Shown: one piece after another, positions 15,263-22,679 of the stretch | Layout: the number at the start of each line of letters is the position of its first letter | Position numbering within the stretch: the first letter of the stretch is position 1 | NCBI GenBank assembly: GCA_034667525.1 | Contig: JAXDJO010000004.1 | Span: forward strand, 1-27,347 | Reading direction: 5' to 3' | Source: DATAPE01 sp034667525 | GTDB lineage: Bacteria; Actinomycetota; CADDZG01; WHSQ01 | DNA length: 27,347 bases | Made by a program: the position numbers and the translations under genes | The notes under the pieces: model-generated | The model's database searches: none | Told to the model about the DNA's origin: nothing | Seen by the model: the letters and a program-made list of their open reading frames with translations, nothing else

Positions 15263-15867
15263 GCTCTTCGTTCGCGCCCACTGCGACCACCGCTCCCGAC
15301 GCGCGGACGCGTGAGAGCGGGTGGTGGGGGATGCTTCTGTTCATCACCACGGAGGCAACGATCTTCGGGGTGCTCTTCGCTACCTACTTTTACCTGCGCT
15401 TCAAGAACATGCCCGTCTGGCCGCCGGACGGGATCAAACAGCCGACCCTGGGTTTGCCGTTGCTGATGAGCGCATTCCTTCTCACCAGCAGCATCCCGAT
15501 GCACATCGCGGAGCTCGGTGTGAAGAAGGGGAAGCAGACCTGGCTCAAGGCTGGCCTGGCGGTGAGTTTCCTCCTCGGAGTGGGATTCCTGGTGATCATG
15601 CTGGGGTTCGAGTATCCCGAGAAGCTCAAGGAGTTCACTCCGCAGACTGATGTCTACGGTTCCTTGTTCTTTCTCATAACGGGCCTGCACGGAACCCACG
15701 TCTTGGTGGGATTGGCGATGAACGCGTGGGCCCAAGTCAAAGCGGCGCGCGGCCGCTTCGATCAGGCGCATCACCTGACGATGTTGAATGTCGCCGCCTA
15801 CTGGCACTTCGTGGATGTCATCTGGATCTTCGTATTCCTCACCCTCTACTTCTCACCCAGGTTCTGA
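15259..15867 (+). CDS. ctaE: Cytochrome c oxidase subunit III
   Basis: About 202 residues from the ATG at 15259, which overlaps the subunit I stop (ATGA); the frame is open upstream inside ctaD but that is not used. Five membrane helices are predicted, which fits the short bacterial subunit III lacking the first two helices of the mitochondrial form. Diagnostic elements are WWGMLLFITTEATIFGVLFATYFYLR, with the conserved acidic residue of helix III, then GLHGTHVLVG and AAYWHFVDVIWIFVF at the end. It stabilises subunit I and proton uptake and carries no metal. Confidence 0.96.
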   Translation: MSSSFAPTATTAPDARTRESGWWGMLLFITTEATIFGVLFATYFYLRFKNMPVWPPDGIKQPTLGLPLLMSAFLLTSSIPMHIAELGVKKGKQTWLKAGLAVSFLLGVGFLVIMLGFEYPEKLKEFTPQTDVYGSLFFLITGLHGTHVLVGLAMNAWAQVKAARGRFDQAHHLTMLNVAAYWHFVDVIWIFVFLTLYFSPRF

Positions 15868-15878
15868 GAGAGGCACCC

Positions 15879-16274
15879 TTGGCTAGCTCGATCATGCGGC
15901 CGAAGAGCAAAGGCTCCTTCACCTTGTGGTTCGCGGTCGCCGCTCCCCCGTTGTTGTGGATCACCCAGCTTGGCGTGGGAGGAGAGCTACCTGAGCTTGC
16001 CTGCTCCAGCGGCTTTCAGCCCAACAACGTGCTCGGGATAGGTGTCCGTACTTTTCTGATCGCAACCACTGTCGTCCTTGCCCTGCCCGTGCTCGCGGGG
16101 GTCGTGATGTCGCTCCGGAATGTCAGGGCGCTCGGGGCTATCGCGAATCGCGACGACAGAGAAGAGCGCGGCTATTTCATGGCGCTGCTTGGACTGGTTG
16201 CAAGCTCATATTTCTTAGTAATCATGGCGGTGAGCACTATCGCGCTCTTCGACTTGGCGGTGTGTCAGCGATGA
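15879..16274 (+). CDS. Hypothetical three-helix membrane protein between ctaE and ctaG
   Basis: About 131 residues from a TTG at 15879 with GAGAGG six to seven bases upstream; an ATG at 15894 is the alternative. Three hydrophobic segments are seen (about residues 15-32, 53-76 and 98-120). A PPLLWITQLGVGG motif lies in the first, followed by an ELACSSG loop, and there is a cysteine near the C-terminus (VCQR). The position, between subunit III and CtaG and coupled to ctaG by ATGA, suggests an oxidase subunit IV analogue or an assembly factor. I recognise no named family. Small proteins of similar shape occur beside ctaG-like genes in other bacteria, from memory rather than a search. Confidence 0.68.
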   Translation: MASSIMRPKSKGSFTLWFAVAAPPLLWITQLGVGGELPELACSSGFQPNNVLGIGVRTFLIATTVVLALPVLAGVVMSLRNVRALGAIANRDDREERGYFMALLGLVASSYFLVIMAVSTIALFDLAVCQR

Positions 16275-17128
16275 CGCTGCCGGTGATCACCCCCCAGGCC
16301 GTGTGGCGCTCGTGGAGCTTCGAACCTCCCATCGTGGCGGGCATCACGTTGTTGTCGGTGGCATACGCGGTGGGAGTGCGCCGTTTGTGGAGCCGGGGCA
16401 GAGGCCGCGGCATAAGCGTTATGCAAACTGTCAGCTTTGCCGGTGGGATCGCCGTCTTGGTGGTGGCCCTCGTATCTCCGTTGGACCGCGTGGCGGTGTC
16501 GCTCTTTTCAGCTCACATGATTCAACACTTGCTGCTGATCCTGGTGGCCGCTCCGTTGCTGGTCGCGGGCTCCGCTGGCACCGCGCTGGGACTTGCCCTC
16601 CCTGTCCCCGCCCGGCGTCGTGTGAGAACCCTCGAGCGGCATCCGCTCGCACGAGCCGTCTCCCGTACGGTGGCCCGGCCGGTCCTTATCCTCGTGCTGC
16701 ACTTGACGGCGCTCTATCTCTGGCATCTTCCCGTTCTCTACCAGGCTGCGCTCGGCAACAACTTCATCCACGCGCTCGAGCACTTCAGCTTCTTCGGCAC
16801 AGCGTGGCTCTTCTGGTGGTTGGTCATCGATGAGAAGGGGCGACGGCGGCTGGGTAACGGCCCTGCGGTCCTGTTCGTGTTCTTGGCCGGGCTTGCAAGC
16901 GGGGCCCTCGGAGTGGTGCTCACCTTTGCCCCGGCCCCCCTCTATCCCCTCCAGGCCCTGGGGGCCAGAGCGTGGGGGCTGACGCCGCTCGGCGATCAAC
17001 AGCTTGCCGGCTTGATCATGTGGGTACCCGCCGGCGTGGTCTACCTTCTAGCAGCGGCGGTGTTGTTCCTGAGGTGGATATCGGAGATGGACGCAGCGGT
17101 GGCTCGCGAAGGGGGGGCTGTCGGATGA
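16271..17128 (+). CDS. ctaG: Cytochrome c oxidase assembly protein CtaG (caa3_CtaG type)
   Basis: About 285 residues from the ATG at 16271 in an ATGA overlap; a GTG at 16262 in the same frame would add three residues. About seven membrane helices. Family hallmarks are SAHMIQHLLLILVAAPLLVAG near residue 75, LHLTALYLWHLPVLY, and IHALEHFSFFGTAWLFWW. The conserved membrane histidines are likely copper ligands. CtaG proteins of this type, first known from the Bacillus caa3 locus, are needed for a functional oxidase and probably help load CuB. The stop overlaps the next gene (ATGA). Confidence 0.93.
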   Translation: MTLPVITPQAVWRSWSFEPPIVAGITLLSVAYAVGVRRLWSRGRGRGISVMQTVSFAGGIAVLVVALVSPLDRVAVSLFSAHMIQHLLLILVAAPLLVAGSAGTALGLALPVPARRRVRTLERHPLARAVSRTVARPVLILVLHLTALYLWHLPVLYQAALGNNFIHALEHFSFFGTAWLFWWLVIDEKGRRRLGNGPAVLFVFLAGLASGALGVVLTFAPAPLYPLQALGARAWGLTPLGDQQLAGLIMWVPAGVVYLLAAAVLFLRWISEMDAAVAREGGAVG

Positions 17129-17520
17129 GGCACAAGAGAACCAGAGCGGTGGCGGCAGCGTGTGTAGTGACGTTTTGCGCGACTGCCTTTCTCTCTAGCT
17201 GTCAACCGATAGACCGGAACCCCCCGCCGCAGGTGAAAGGTGGAGATCCTGCAGCGGGCGCGAAGGACATCTCCGGCTTCGGATGCGGCGGCTGTCACGT
17301 GATCCCAGGGATCGCCGGTGCGGACGGAACTGTCGGGCCGCCGCTTACCGACTTTGGACACCGCGGCTTCATCGCAGGCGAGCTCGCCAACAATCCATCC
17401 AACCTGATGCTGTGGTTGCGAAACCCCAGGGGAGTGGAGCCCAAAACTGATATGCCGGACCTGGGTGTGGACCCAACCCAAGCTCGTGACATCGCCGCCT
17501 ACCTGTACACCTTGGATTAG
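17125..17520 (+). CDS. Monoheme cytochrome c lipoprotein
   Basis: A 131-residue exported lipoprotein starting in an ATGA overlap with ctaG. The signal peptide (residues 1-27) ends in FLSSC, a lipobox. One class I cytochrome c domain follows, with the heme site C54-G-G-C-H58 and probable axial M110 in KTDMPDLG. The domain is close in layout to the one fused to subunit II (GPPLTDFGHRG, LMLWLRNPRGVEPKTDMP). That resemblance suggests a duplicated or shuttling cytochrome. Lying between the oxidase and bc genes, it may pass electrons between complexes at the outer face of the membrane. Confidence 0.93.
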   Translation: MRHKRTRAVAAACVVTFCATAFLSSCQPIDRNPPPQVKGGDPAAGAKDISGFGCGGCHVIPGIAGADGTVGPPLTDFGHRGFIAGELANNPSNLMLWLRNPRGVEPKTDMPDLGVDPTQARDIAAYLYTLD

Positions 17521-18314
17521 TGCCCGGTCTCGCTCGCTCCGGTCTTCTGGCGCTCGTGGTCCTCGCCATTGTTGGAGCTCTGGTGCTCGGGCGCAGCGCG
17601 CCTTCGGAGGCTCAAAGTGCCACGTCTTCTCCCACGCCTGCTCCGATACAACCTCCATTGGCAACGCCCGCGGGACCAGGGAGGCTGATCTTCCTTGGTG
17701 ACTGCGCTTTCTGTCACGGGACGGACGCAGCGGGTAGCAACAGGGGGCCGAGCCTTCAAGGGGTCGGTGATGCCGACGTCGACTTTTATCTGTCCACCGG
17801 CCGCATGCCGATCACCGACGTGGTGCAGGACCCCCAACGGCAGACTCCCGCCTATGACCCGCACGAGATCGCGTCGATCGTCTCCTACGTAAGCTCTCTG
17901 GGCGCCGGTACGGGAACACCCATCCCGCAGGGCAACCTGAGCTCCGCGCGATTGACGCAGGGCGAGAAGCTTTACACGGAGAACTGCGCCTCCTGTCATT
18001 CGAGTGTCGCTGCGGGCGGAGCCTTAACGAACGGCATGTACGCGCCCACACTCAGGCCCTCCACACCGACGCAGATCGCGGAGGCCATCCGCGTCGGCCC
18101 GGGGACCATGCCTGTGTTCGGCACCGACACCCTCTCGGACGATCAAGTGAACTCCATAGTCAAATACGTCTTGTACCTGCAGCATCCCGAGGACCGCGGG
18201 GGCCTGAATCTGAGCCACCTTGGCCCCATAACCGAAGGGATGATCGCGTTCGTGGTCGGCCTCGGCGCGCTGCTTCTGTTCGTGCGAAAGATCGGAACAG
18301 TCGTCGGTGAGTGA
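17520..18314 (+). CDS. qcrC: Diheme cytochrome c subunit of bc complex (QcrC-like)
   Basis: A 264-residue protein from a GTG that overlaps the previous TAG by one base. An N-terminal hydrophobic segment (residues 5-24) acts as anchor or signal. Two cytochrome c domains follow with heme sites C62-A-F-C-H66 and C156-A-S-C-H160. A C-terminal membrane helix (about residues 235-257, GMIAFVVGLGALLLFV) anchors the protein. This is the architecture of actinobacterial QcrC (cytochrome cc), which takes electrons from the Rieske protein and hands them directly to the oxidase. QcrA and QcrB follow, as expected. Confidence 0.94.
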   Translation: MPGLARSGLLALVVLAIVGALVLGRSAPSEAQSATSSPTPAPIQPPLATPAGPGRLIFLGDCAFCHGTDAAGSNRGPSLQGVGDADVDFYLSTGRMPITDVVQDPQRQTPAYDPHEIASIVSYVSSLGAGTGTPIPQGNLSSARLTQGEKLYTENCASCHSSVAAGGALTNGMYAPTLRPSTPTQIAEAIRVGPGTMPVFGTDTLSDDQVNSIVKYVLYLQHPEDRGGLNLSHLGPITEGMIAFVVGLGALLLFVRKIGTVVGE

Positions 18315-19152
18315 GGGTCGCGACGCCACGCGCCTGATTGCGGTGAGCTTTTCGGTGAGTGCGTTGGCGTCACTTGGGTTGTTGATCACCTACGTCGTGG
18401 GCGGACAACCGCAGGTTGAAGGATCGCTGATCGCGGTGTCGCTCGGCAGTTTGGCCTTGGGATTGATCCTCTGGGCCCACAACCTGATGCCGACAGGCCA
18501 CTTCGTTGAAGAGCGTGAACCGCACGGCTCAACGAGCGCAGAACGCGCCTCCTTCACCGCGGACCTGGATCGAAGCGGCGACGAGATCCAACGGCGGACG
18601 TTCCTCGGACGGATCCTGATCGGAGCATTGGGGCTGCTCGGCGTAGCGGCCCTCTTTCCGGTGCGTTCGCTGGGCACGAAACCGGGTAGGACGCTGTTTC
18701 ACACAAGTTGGACACCGGGGGCACGCGTGGTGACGGGGGCCGGAGAAGTGGTGACCTCCTCCACCCTCGAGGTAGGCGGAGTGCTTACGGTCTTTCCTGA
18801 AGGACACACGAAGGCCGCGGATTCGCAGACGATCCTGGTGCGTGTAAGCACCGCCGAGTTCACACCGCTCCCCGGGCGTGAGACATGGAGTCCCGATGGC
18901 TACCTCGCCTATTCGAAGGTGTGCACCCACGCAGGGTGTCCGGTCGCCTTGTACCAAGCCGAATCCAAGGAGTTGTTCTGTCCCTGTCACCAGTCCGCCT
19001 TTGACGTTTTCGACGGGGCTCGTCCCATCGCGGGTCCGGCAACCAGACCCCTGCCACAACTCCCCCTGGCTATCGACGCCAGCGGCAACCTGACCGCACA
19101 ACGAGATTTCACCCAGCCGGTGGGCCCTGGATTCTGGAACGATCCCTCGTGA
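18307..19152 (+). CDS. qcrA: Rieske iron-sulfur subunit of bc complex (QcrA)
   Basis: A 281-residue protein from a GTG start overlapping qcrC by eight bases. Three N-terminal hydrophobic helices (about residues 9-30, 37-58 and 99-118), the third after an RRTFLGR twin-arginine-like motif, match the actinobacterial three-helix QcrA rather than the one-helix form. The Rieske domain binds the 2Fe-2S cluster through C206-T-H208-A-G-C211 and C225-P-C227-H228. It accepts an electron from menaquinol at the Qo site of QcrB and passes it to QcrC. It overlaps qcrB by GTGA. Confidence 0.96.
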   Translation: MSEGRDATRLIAVSFSVSALASLGLLITYVVGGQPQVEGSLIAVSLGSLALGLILWAHNLMPTGHFVEEREPHGSTSAERASFTADLDRSGDEIQRRTFLGRILIGALGLLGVAALFPVRSLGTKPGRTLFHTSWTPGARVVTGAGEVVTSSTLEVGGVLTVFPEGHTKAADSQTILVRVSTAEFTPLPGRETWSPDGYLAYSKVCTHAGCPVALYQAESKELFCPCHQSAFDVFDGARPIAGPATRPLPQLPLAIDASGNLTAQRDFTQPVGPGFWNDPS

Positions 19153-20510
19153 TCATGCGAAGGGTTGCTCGCTGGACGGACGATCGGCTCGGGTCGAGCG
19201 CGTTCGCGGAAGACGCGCTCAACAAGGTTTTTCCCGACCATTGGTCCTTCATGCTGGGAGAGATCTCGCTGTACTGCTTCGTGATCTTGATCCTGACGGG
19301 AACCTTCCTTACGTTCTTCTTCGATGCGAGCTCCCGGGAGATCGTCTATCGGGGAAGCTACGCGCCCCTGAATGGAGCAACGGTCTCTGAGGCGTACGCC
19401 TCGGTCGTGCGGATCAGCTTCGACGTCAGAGCCGGGCTGGTGATGCGACAGATCCATCACTGGGCTGCACTGGTCTTCATCGGTGCGATCGTGCTGCATC
19501 TGTGTCGGATCTTCTTTACGGGGGCCTTTCGGCGTCCCCGCGAATTGAACTGGATCATCGGTGTGACCCTGTTGCTGCTCGCGATCTTCAACGGCTTCAC
19601 CGGCTACTCCTTGCCGGACGACCTCCTGTCCGGGACCGGTTTGCGGATCGCTTACTCGATAGCGCTGTCCGTACCCCTGATCGGAACCTGGCTCGCATTC
19701 CTGATCTTCGGCGGAGAGTTTCCGGCCCAACAGATCATTTCGAGACTGTTCGTGATCCACATCATGTTGGTGCCCGCCTTGATCATCGGGCTTCTGGGAG
19801 CCCACCTGGCGATCCTGTGGCGGCAGAAGCACACGCAGTTTCCCGAGGCGGGGCGGACCGAGAGCAACGTTGTCGGCTCAAAGCTATGGCCCACCTACGC
19901 AGCCAAATCGGTGGGACTGTTCTGTGCTGTCTTTGCGGTGCTAGGCGCGCTAGGGGGCCTGGCGCAGATCAATCCGATCTGGCTCTACGGGCCTTTCGAG
20001 CCGGCGTATGTGGCGAGCCCGTCGCAGCCGGACTGGTTCCTTGGCTGGGTCGACGGCGCTTTGCGCCTGTTTCCGGCATGGGAGTTCCGCACTGGCAGCT
20101 TCATGCTCCCCAATCCGTTCTTCCCCGCGGTCCTGATGCCCGGCATCACCTTTGGTCTGCTGTACATGTGGCCGTTCCTCGAAGCTCGCTTCACGCACGA
20201 CTACGGCCCGCACGAGCTGCTCGACAGGCCGACTGATCGTCCTGTCCGGAGCGCGATCGGTGCCGGGGTCCTGACCTTCTATATCGTTCTCCTTTTTGCC
20301 GCTTCGAACGACGTCCTGGCTCGCATGTTCCAGGTGCCCGTACTCGCTATGACGGTGGCGTTCAGGATCGCCCTCTTCGTCGTCCCCGCCCTGGTGGCGT
20401 TCGTCGTTTACCGGTGGTTCAAGGCCGTCAAGGTGAGCGGAGCGAAAGGGGTCATGGAAGTGAGCCTCGTTCAGGTGCGCCACCCAACTCCCGGCGGCAG
20501 CCATGAGTAG
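19149..20510 (+). CDS. qcrB: Cytochrome b subunit of bc complex (QcrB)
   Basis: A 453-residue polytopic protein from a GTG overlapping the qcrA stop; an ATG two codons later is possible. Heme b ligands are H103 and H117 (IHHW, VLHL) and H204 and H219 (VIHIM, GAHLA). The 14/15 spacing is that of cytochrome b6 and Gram-positive enzymes rather than 14/14 of mitochondrial bc1. The Qo-site PEWY motif appears as QPDWFLGW. C-terminal helices follow, giving a fused cytochrome b/subunit IV of usual actinobacterial form, but shorter than the ~540-residue mycobacterial protein. It oxidises menaquinol and pumps charge by the Q cycle. Confidence 0.96.
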   Translation: MIMRRVARWTDDRLGSSAFAEDALNKVFPDHWSFMLGEISLYCFVILILTGTFLTFFFDASSREIVYRGSYAPLNGATVSEAYASVVRISFDVRAGLVMRQIHHWAALVFIGAIVLHLCRIFFTGAFRRPRELNWIIGVTLLLLAIFNGFTGYSLPDDLLSGTGLRIAYSIALSVPLIGTWLAFLIFGGEFPAQQIISRLFVIHIMLVPALIIGLLGAHLAILWRQKHTQFPEAGRTESNVVGSKLWPTYAAKSVGLFCAVFAVLGALGGLAQINPIWLYGPFEPAYVASPSQPDWFLGWVDGALRLFPAWEFRTGSFMLPNPFFPAVLMPGITFGLLYMWPFLEARFTHDYGPHELLDRPTDRPVRSAIGAGVLTFYIVLLFAASNDVLARMFQVPVLAMTVAFRIALFVVPALVAFVVYRWFKAVKVSGAKGVMEVSLVQVRHPTPGGSHE

Positions 20511-20769
20511 CATCGACGTCTACCAGGAAAGCGACGGCAGATGGCGCTGGGAGTATCGCGATGGCGAGGTCGACCTGAAGAGCAACAGGACGTACGGCGA
20601 CGCGGACTCTGCGGTACGCGCGGCCCGCACCGCATATCCCGATCAGTTCAAGGATCCGACCGCGCGTTCGCCCCGTGCTGCGAGGGGTCTGGTTCACAAG
20701 CTTTCCTTGCTGATGGCCGTCCTGCTTGCCGTGACCGTCTGGAGACGCCGGCAAGGGGCGACCAACTAG
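20503..20769 (+). CDS. Small DUF1508/YegP-like domain protein with membrane anchor
   Basis: An 88-residue protein overlapping the qcrB end by eight bases. Residues 3-46 (DVYQESDGRWRWEYRDG, then NRTYGDADSAVRAA) resemble one repeat of the DUF1508/YegP family. A single hydrophobic helix at about 66-80 with a positively charged tail (WRRRQG) suggests a C-terminal membrane anchor. Position as the last gene of the respiratory operon suggests a supercomplex accessory subunit, but that is inference only. Confidence 0.66.
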   Translation: MSSIDVYQESDGRWRWEYRDGEVDLKSNRTYGDADSAVRAARTAYPDQFKDPTARSPRAARGLVHKLSLLMAVLLAVTVWRRRQGATN

Positions 20770-20778
20770 CTCGCCGAG

Positions 20779-21453
20779 ATGGCCGGCTCCGCTTCCGGCG
20801 CAACAAAGGAAGAGCGCCCCTTCGATGCTCTCATCGTCGATTTCGGTGGAGTTCTGACAAATCCGCTCCAGGAAAGTCTTGACGCGTTCGCGACATCTCT
20901 TGACATCGAGCTTCAAGATCTCGTTCGCGTCATGCTGCCCCTCTACACCGGGGCGACGGACGACGTCGTCGAGCGGTTCGAGAAGGGAACTTTGGATGAG
21001 GCGGAGTTCAGCAGGGAGCTGGCGCGCCGCCTTGAAGGCCCATCCGGCCGACCGGTGGAAGCTGAAGGTCTCGTGACCAGGATTTTTGCCGGAGTCCACC
21101 TCGAACCCTCCATGCTTGATGCGCTCGCGACGACGCGTCGACAAGGTATGAAGACCGCACTGCTCTCGAACTCCTGGGGGATGAGCGGATACCCGAAGGA
21201 TCGTTTCGAAGATCTCTTCGACGTCGTGGTTATCTCCGGCGAGGTCGGTTTGCGGAAGCCAGACCCCGCGATCTTCCAGCTAACCGTTGGGCGACTGGGC
21301 GTGGCCGCGGCAAAGTGCCTGTTCATCGACGACTACCCGGCCCACCTTGAAGCTGCCAAACAAGCGGGGATGACCACCCTGCTCCACCTGTCGCCGCCGG
21401 AGACGCTCAAACAGCTCACGGACCTCCTGCAGATCCCGCTGCTGGCTCACTGA
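20779..21453 (+). CDS. HAD-superfamily hydrolase (subfamily IA)
   Basis: A 224-residue protein starting nine bases after the previous gene. The nucleophile lies in IVDFGGVLT (D21). Motif II is LLSNSWG, motif III is GLRKPDPAIF, and motif IV is FIDDYPAHLEAAKQAGM. The position two residues after the nucleophile is Gly, not the usual phosphatase Asp; this DxG form is also found in YihX-type sugar phosphatases. A helical cap lies between motifs I and II (about residues 35-100). It is likely a cytosolic phosphatase for a small phosphorylated metabolite; the substrate is unknown. It may be read through from the respiratory operon. Confidence 0.88.
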   Translation: MAGSASGATKEERPFDALIVDFGGVLTNPLQESLDAFATSLDIELQDLVRVMLPLYTGATDDVVERFEKGTLDEAEFSRELARRLEGPSGRPVEAEGLVTRIFAGVHLEPSMLDALATTRRQGMKTALLSNSWGMSGYPKDRFEDLFDVVVISGEVGLRKPDPAIFQLTVGRLGVAAAKCLFIDDYPAHLEAAKQAGMTTLLHLSPPETLKQLTDLLQIPLLAH

Positions 21454-21508
21454 CGACCGATTTGGGGCCGCCTCATGACCTTGGCCTTCAGACCCTGGCG
21501 GGCTAACC

Positions 21509-22012
21509 CTAGCGATAGTTGGTGAATTGCAACGGGATGCCGAAGTCGTGGTCCTTGATGGACTGGATCACGTCTTGCAAGACGTCGCGTGATTTCGACG
21601 ACACCCGCACTTGATCTCCTTGGATGGCCACTTGCGCTTTGGCCTTCTGGTCCTTGATGTACTTGACGATCTCACGGGCCTTCTCGGTTGAGATCCCCTG
21701 ATTGATCCCTAGCACCTGACGAGCAGTACCCCCCGCGGCCGGCTGGATGTCGCCTCGCTGCAGTGCTTTCAAAGGAACCTGACGCTTCACGAGCTTCTCC
21801 TCGAGAACTTTCACGCAATCTTTCACCTTGCCGTCGGTGTTGGATCTGACCTGGATGGAGGGGGAGCCCCCCTCTTCTGAAAGCTCGATGGCGGAGTCGG
21901 TTCCCTTGAAGTCGAAACGCTGCGTGATCTCGCGTTTGGCCTGATCGACCGCGTTCCGAACCTCCTGCAGGTCGACCTGAGACACGACGTCGAAAGACGA
22001 CTCTTTTGCCAC
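21509..22012 (-). CDS. yajQ: YajQ family nucleotide-binding protein
   Basis: About 167 residues from a GTG at 22012, chosen because it yields the family N-terminus AKESSFDVVSQVD; the frame is open upstream but not conserved-looking. The rest matches the YajQ/DUF520 family closely: EITQRFDFKGT, KGISTEKA-like GISTEKAREIVKYIKDQK, VQVxxxRVSSKSRDVLQDVI, and the terminal DFGIPLQFTNYR. Members bind nucleic acid or nucleotides, and some bind cyclic di-GMP and act with transcription factors. The gene follows the response regulator by 11 bases on the same strand, suggesting co-transcription. There is no clear Shine-Dalgarno. Confidence 0.93.
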   Translation of the reverse strand: MAKESSFDVVSQVDLQEVRNAVDQAKREITQRFDFKGTDSAIELSEEGGSPSIQVRSNTDGKVKDCVKVLEEKLVKRQVPLKALQRGDIQPAAGGTARQVLGINQGISTEKAREIVKYIKDQKAKAQVAIQGDQVRVSSKSRDVLQDVIQSIKDHDFGIPLQFTNYR

Positions 22013-22023
22013 GGCCGAGCAGG

Positions 22024-22386
22024 TTAACGGATAAAAGTGTTGAGGAGAGGCATCAGTTGGGAGATCCGCTCCTTGTTGAGGTAAGCGTCGGCCCAAGGAG
22101 GCGCTTCCTCCAGTTGAACCGAAAAAGCCACGATCTTGGCTTGGGGCGCAACCCCCTTGAGCACCTCGGCGGTGCGGTGTCCATCCAAGCTGGGCATCAT
22201 GATGTCCAAGATCACGAAATCGGGCTGCAACCTCAGTGCGAGGGGAACCGCCTCCACGCCATTAGCGGCCTCACCAACGACCTCGAGGTCCTCGGTTTCG
22301 CAAAGAAGTCGCAGTACGTGGCGGTTCTCCTCGTCGTCGACGACGACGAGCACCTTCCTGCCGAGTCCGTCCTGGTTCAAGGTCAC
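22024..22386 (-). CDS. Single-domain response regulator (CheY-like receiver)
   Basis: A 120-residue protein from a GTG start. It is a complete receiver domain with nothing attached: acidic pocket D17-D18 (VVVDDEE), phospho-acceptor D61 (FVILDIMMPSLDG), switch Ser89 (VAFS) and conserved Lys105 (AYLNKE). No output domain is present, so it acts by protein-protein contact or as a phosphorelay intermediate. No histidine kinase is in the window. It is followed at 11 bases by yajQ. Confidence 0.9.
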   Translation of the reverse strand: MTLNQDGLGRKVLVVVDDEENRHVLRLLCETEDLEVVGEAANGVEAVPLALRLQPDFVILDIMMPSLDGHRTAEVLKGVAPQAKIVAFSVQLEEAPPWADAYLNKERISQLMPLLNTFIR

Positions 22387-22679
22387 TTCTCTACCGTGCA
22401 GGAAAAGGCTGGCTTTGTCCAGGCATCCGTTTTCGCGCCCCGCGCGGACACCCTGATTTGAGGGTTCACTCGTCCTGCTTGTGCCCTAAAGAATCAAGCA
22501 ATTCGCACCCCCTCTCACCTGCACCCCCTCACTCTTCGCGACTGCCGCGCCGCGCCTTGCAGCCGGCCGGCCTGGACACATGGAGGGGAGGTTCGCTAGT
22601 AAGGCCCACTTCAAACGGCAAGACGTCGTTGCGTGCAGCCCGAGCGCGCGTCGACGGATCGAGGAAAGGATTTTTGCCT
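22387..22679. other. Intergenic region of about 290 bases between divergent genes
   Basis: It separates the response regulator (minus) from the CAP-domain protein (plus). It contains small inverted repeats (TGCTTG/CAAGCA around 22478-22502; ACCCT/AGGGT at 22448-22463) and C-rich runs, but I see no convincing gene, tRNA, riboswitch core or strong promoter. A reading frame open from 22458 joins the CAP gene but lacks coding character. Confidence 0.5.

Noticed and set aside
16972..17124. Extension of the monoheme cytochrome c frame into ctaG
   Set aside because: The lipoprotein signal begins at 17125 in an ATGA overlap; the upstream part is a shadow of ctaG.
18987..19832. A 281-codon minus-strand frame over qcrA/qcrB
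   Set aside because: Composition rich in Gln, Asp, Glu, Arg and Pro without motifs; it mirrors the qcr genes.
22440..22510. Small inverted repeats upstream of the CAP gene as a possible riboswitch
   Set aside because: Stems are only 5-6 base pairs and none of the conserved cyclic di-GMP or cyclic di-AMP riboswitch core sequences is visible.
22458..22679. Upstream in-frame extension of the CAP-domain protein
   Set aside because: The signal peptide starts at 22680 with a good ribosome binding site; the upstream residues would bury it.
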